NCBI GenBank assembly: GCA_014376815.1 | Contig: JACMQV010000095.1 | Location: 1 to 32,237 of the forward strand | Length of the DNA stretch: 32,237 nucleotides | Source of the DNA: Cryobacterium sp. | GTDB taxonomy: Bacteria > Actinomycetota > Actinomycetes > Actinomycetales > Microbacteriaceae | Reading direction: 5' to 3' | Shown here: in pieces, positions 28,765 through 32,237 of the stretch | How the letters are laid out: each line of letters begins with the position of its first letter | Numbering within the stretch: the first letter of the stretch is position 1 | The notes under the pieces: generated by a model | What the model was told of the DNA's origin: nothing | The model's input: only the letters and a program-made list of their open reading frames with translations | Databases searched by the model: none | Program-made: the position numbers and the translations under genes

Positions 28765-31314
28765 GTGGTGAAACGCGGTCGGCTTCGAGTGCTTCTCGGC
28801 GCGGCTCCCGGCGTCGGAAAGACCTACGCGATGCTCGAAGAGGGTCGGCGCCTCTGCACCGAGGGCAAGGATGTCGTCGTCGCGGTCGTCGAGACCCACG
28901 GCCGACCGGCCACGGCGGGGAGGTTACAGGGGCTGGAAATCATTCCGCGCCTCACCGTGCGGCACCGCGACATCGAACTCACCGATCTGGACCTGTCCGC
29001 GGTGCTGGCCCGGCGCCCGTCGATCGCGCTGGTCGACGAGCTGGCGCATTCCAACGCACCCGGTCTGGCGCATGAGAAACGTTGGCAGGACGTGGAGACG
29101 CTCCTGAACGCCGGCATCGACGTGATCTCCACCGTCAACATCCAGCACATCGAGTCGCTCAACGACGTCGTGCAACAGATCACCGGCGTGACCCAGCGGG
29201 AGACCCTGCCCGACGCTGTGCTGCGCGCTGCGGACCAGGTCGAGGTCGTGGACCTCGCCCCGCAAATGCTGCGCGATCGGCTCGCCGAGGGGCATGTGTA
29301 CCCCGCCGCCCGGATCGACGCCGCACTGTCGAACTACTTCCGGCTCGGCAATCTGACCGCGCTGCGGGAGCTTGCCCTGCTGTGGCTGGCCGACGAGGTC
29401 GACACAGCCCTGAAGAACTACCGGGACGAGCATGGCATCAGCAGCAAGTGGGAGGCACGAGAACGCGTCGTCGTCGCTCTGACCGGTGGTCCGGAGGGCG
29501 AAACCCTGATCCGGCGCGGAGCCCGCATTGCCGGGAGGGCCGCGGGAGGTGAGCTCATTGCCGTGCACGTGATCAGCCAGGACGGCCTGCGCTCGCCACA
29601 TCCGGGCACCCTCGCCGCGCAGCGGGCGCAGGTGGACAAACTGGGCGGGAGGTACCACCAGCTGGTCGGCGACGACGTGCCTCGGGCCCTGGTCGAGTTC
29701 GCCCGGGCCGCGAACGCCACCCAGCTCGTGGTCGGAGTCAGTCGACGCAACCGCTTGCGGGCGGCCCTCAGCGGACCCGGCATCGGAGCGACCGTGGTGC
29801 GCGAATCCGGCGATATCGACGTACATGTCGTGACGCACTCCGCCGCCGGCGGCAGTCTCACCCTCCCCAGGCTGGGCGGTGCGCTGAGTCCGACGCGCCG
29901 GCTGGCGGGGCTGGCTCTCGCACTACTGGGCGGCCCCCTCCTGACCTGGCTCCTGGTCTCCCTGCGCACGGAGGAGTCGATCACAGGTGAGGTCCTGAGC
30001 TACCAGCTGCTGGTGGTGCTGGTCGCACTCACCGGCGGATTGTGGCCGGCTCTCTTCGCCGCTCTCCTGTCCGGGCTGACCCTCGATTTCTTCTTCGTTG
30101 CACCCCTGTACACCGTCACCATCGCCGACCCTCTGCACGCCATCGCCCTGCTGCTGTATCTCGTGAATGCCGGCCTGGTCAGTTACGTCGTCGACCAGGC
30201 CGCCCAGCGCACCCGGAAGGCGTTGAGAGCCGCCGCGGAATCTGAGCTGCTCGCCACGATTGCCGGCAGCGTCCTGCGCGGAGAAGACGCCCTCCAGGCG
30301 CTGGTCACCCGCACCCGGGAGGCGTTCACGTTCCACGCGGTGCGCCTGCTCGACGGCGACACCGTCCTGGCCGAAGCCGGGGAGCCGGACCCGGACGATC
30401 CCGTCACGACCGTGCCGGTCGGGACGCGGGCCACGCTCGAGCTGCACGGCCATGAACGGGCCGCATCCGAACGAAGACTGCTCGGCGTGATCGCCACCCA
30501 GATCGACGCGGCGCTCGAACACAGCGACCTGGCCAGGACGGCACGCGCGATCGGCCCACTGGCCCAGGCGGACCGAATGCGCAGCGCCCTCCTCGCCGCC
30601 GTCGGCCACGACCTGCGCCGCCCGCTGTCCGCAGCGATCGCCGCGATCAGCGGCCTGCGCTCAACCGATGTCGCCCTCTCCAGCGAAGACCGGGAGGAAC
30701 TGTTCGCCACGGCGGAAGAGAGCCTGGAGGCGTTGTCCTCCCTGGTGACCAATCTGCTCGACGTCAGTCGGCTGCAGGCCGGGGCACTGGCGGTGTCCCT
30801 CGGACCGGTGGACCTGCCCGACGTCATCCTGCCCGCCCTGGACGAGCTGGGGCTCGGGCCGGCGAACGTCGAACTCGCCCTTCCCTCGGACCTGGCCACT
30901 GTCCTTGCGGATGCCGTCCTGCTCCAGCGGGTGGTGGTCAACGTGCTCGCCAATGCCGGCCGTTTCGCTCCGCCGGGCGTGCCGGTGCGCATCTCGGCGA
31001 GCGAATTCGCCGGCGCCGTCGAGATCCGCATCGCAGACCGTGGGCCGGGTATCCCGCCCGAGCGCCGTGACGACGTCTTCGTGCCCTTCCAGCGTCTGGG
31101 CGATACCGACAACCTCACCGGGCTCGGCCTCGGCCTCGCTCTGTCCAAGGGATTCATCGAAGGGATGGGCGGAACCCTCGAAGCGGACGACACCCCGGGG
31201 GGCGGCCTGACCATGGTGATCTCGCTCCCCGTTTTCGACCGCGGCGTTTTCAACCGCACCCTTTTCGACCGCACCGCTGCCTACGGGCCCCCGTCCGGGG
31301 AGGTGCCGGCGTGA
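28765..31314 (+). CDS. kdpD: Sensor histidine kinase KdpD
   Basis: N-terminal LRVLLGAAPGVGKTYAMLEEGRRL, VDELAHSNAPG, USP-like segment, TM region, kinase core (VGHDLRRPLSAAIAAI; GLGLGLALSKGFIEGMGG). Confidence 0.96.
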   Translation: MVKRGRLRVLLGAAPGVGKTYAMLEEGRRLCTEGKDVVVAVVETHGRPATAGRLQGLEIIPRLTVRHRDIELTDLDLSAVLARRPSIALVDELAHSNAPGLAHEKRWQDVETLLNAGIDVISTVNIQHIESLNDVVQQITGVTQRETLPDAVLRAADQVEVVDLAPQMLRDRLAEGHVYPAARIDAALSNYFRLGNLTALRELALLWLADEVDTALKNYRDEHGISSKWEARERVVVALTGGPEGETLIRRGARIAGRAAGGELIAVHVISQDGLRSPHPGTLAAQRAQVDKLGGRYHQLVGDDVPRALVEFARAANATQLVVGVSRRNRLRAALSGPGIGATVVRESGDIDVHVVTHSAAGGSLTLPRLGGALSPTRRLAGLALALLGGPLLTWLLVSLRTEESITGEVLSYQLLVVLVALTGGLWPALFAALLSGLTLDFFFVAPLYTVTIADPLHAIALLLYLVNAGLVSYVVDQAAQRTRKALRAAAESELLATIAGSVLRGEDALQALVTRTREAFTFHAVRLLDGDTVLAEAGEPDPDDPVTTVPVGTRATLELHGHERAASERRLLGVIATQIDAALEHSDLARTARAIGPLAQADRMRSALLAAVGHDLRRPLSAAIAAISGLRSTDVALSSEDREELFATAEESLEALSSLVTNLLDVSRLQAGALAVSLGPVDLPDVILPALDELGLGPANVELALPSDLATVLADAVLLQRVVVNVLANAGRFAPPGVPVRISASEFAGAVEIRIADRGPGIPPERRDDVFVPFQRLGDTDNLTGLGLGLALSKGFIEGMGGTLEADDTPGGGLTMVISLPVFDRGVFNRTLFDRTAAYGPPSGEVPA
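31231..31275. repeat. 15-bp imperfect tandem repeat x3 at the 3' end of kdpD
   Basis: gttttcgaccgcggc / gttttcaaccgcacc / cttttcgaccgcacc, encoding VFDRG-VFNRT-LFDRT. Confidence 0.85.
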
Positions 31315-32030
31315 AGATCCTCATCGCCGACGACGACCCGCAGATCCTGCGGGCCCTCCGAATCACCCTCGGCGCGCGCGGATACGACATCGTCACTGCG
31401 CAGGACGGCACGGCCGCGCTCAACGCCGCGATCGAACACCACCCGGACCTGGTCATGCTCGACCTCGGGATGCCCCGGCTCGACGGACTCGGGGTTATCG
31501 CGGGACTGCGCGGCTGGACACAGGTTCCCATCCTCGTCGTCTCCGGCCGGTCAGGGGCCGCAGACAAAGTCGATGCACTGGACGCGGGGGCGGACGATTA
31601 CGTGACGAAACCCTTCTCGATCGACGAGCTCCTGGCCCGGATCCGCGCACTCACCCGCCGGGTGCCGTCAACGGACGACGAACCGGTCGTGGTGTTCGGC
31701 AGCATCACCGTTGACCTCTCGGCGAAAAGCGTCCGCCGCGAAGCGGACGGGAACCGGGCGGCCATCCGTCTGACCCCCACGGAATGGCGCATCCTCGAAG
31801 TGCTGCTGCGAAACCCGGGACGGCTGGTCACCCGGCAGACGCTCCTCACCGACATCTGGGGCCCACACCACAACACGGACTCCGGCTACCTGAGGCTCTA
31901 CCTGGCGCAGCTGCGCAAGAAGCTCGAAACCGACCCGTCCCAGCCGCGATATTTCCTCACGGAGGCCGGCATGGGCTACCGCTTCGACCCCGACCCTCAC
32001 ACGGAAGCTCACACCGGCGCCCACGGCTGA
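31311..32030 (+). CDS. kdpE: OmpR-family response regulator KdpE
   Basis: ILIADDDPQILRALRITL, LVMLDLGMPRLDG, winged-HTH LTPTEWRILEVLLRNPGRLVTRQTLL; 4-nt overlap with kdpD. Confidence 0.96.
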   Translation: MKILIADDDPQILRALRITLGARGYDIVTAQDGTAALNAAIEHHPDLVMLDLGMPRLDGLGVIAGLRGWTQVPILVVSGRSGAADKVDALDAGADDYVTKPFSIDELLARIRALTRRVPSTDDEPVVVFGSITVDLSAKSVRREADGNRAAIRLTPTEWRILEVLLRNPGRLVTRQTLLTDIWGPHHNTDSGYLRLYLAQLRKKLETDPSQPRYFLTEAGMGYRFDPDPHTEAHTGAHG

Positions 32031-32061
32031 GCGGCACGGCGGCAGGGTTCGGCCCGGGAAC

Positions 32062-32237
32062 CTACCGGCGTCTCGTCTCGGCCGCCCTGGCGCAGTCGAT
32101 GCACAGGTCGGCGGCCGGTCGAGCCAAGAGTCGCTCATCACCGATGCGCTCGCCCCCGCGGGTGCAGAAACCGAAGGTTCCACCGGCCAGCCGCTGCAGA
32201 GCAGCGTCGATGGCCGCCAGCTCCTCCGCGAACTCGC
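32062..32237 (-). CDS. TraR/DksA-type zinc-finger protein (5' end outside window)
   Basis: Manual translation of the reverse complement: EFAEELAAIDAALQRLAGGTFGFCTRGGERIGDERLLARPAADLCIDCARAAETRRR*. Confidence 0.8.
   Translation of the reverse strand, partial: EFAEELAAIDAALQRLAGGTFGFCTRGGERIGDERLLARPAADLCIDCARAAETRRR

Overview
This is a high-GC actinobacterial chromosomal window, most likely Microbacteriaceae-like judging from gene content. The conserved parts are: a 3'-truncated rnpB (minus), a zinc-ribbon protein, a Nif3-like protein, a DUF427 protein, tRNA-Val(UAC), a peroxiredoxin, aceE, a fasR-fabD-fabH-acpP-fabF type II fatty acid cluster, a DUF3145 protein, a PadR regulator, a divergent PolA-like polymerase, a phosphoribosyltransferase, a complete kdpFABCDE operon preceded by a micro-ORF, and the end of a TraR/DksA-type zinc-finger gene. 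The most interesting region is about 4.1-11.3 kb. It looks like a DosR/DosS (DevR/DevS)-type oxygen/redox dormancy module: a GAF-GAF-HisKA_3 kinase with a candidate heme-ligand His, a response regulator with a DevR-like recognition helix, three tandem-domain universal stress proteins, and a GAF/ANTAR regulator. Two near-identical 14-bp boxes (GGGACTTTCG[C/G]CCC) each lie about 60 bp upstream of a USP start codon. Other notable observations are a cytosine-permease-like gene with several apparent lesions, a doubled GAF-ANTAR ORF with a frameshifted 5' end, a terminator-like hairpin between acpP and fabF, 15-bp tandem repeats, and a divergent PolA paralog. All calls come from reading the sequence and ORF track; no database search was run.
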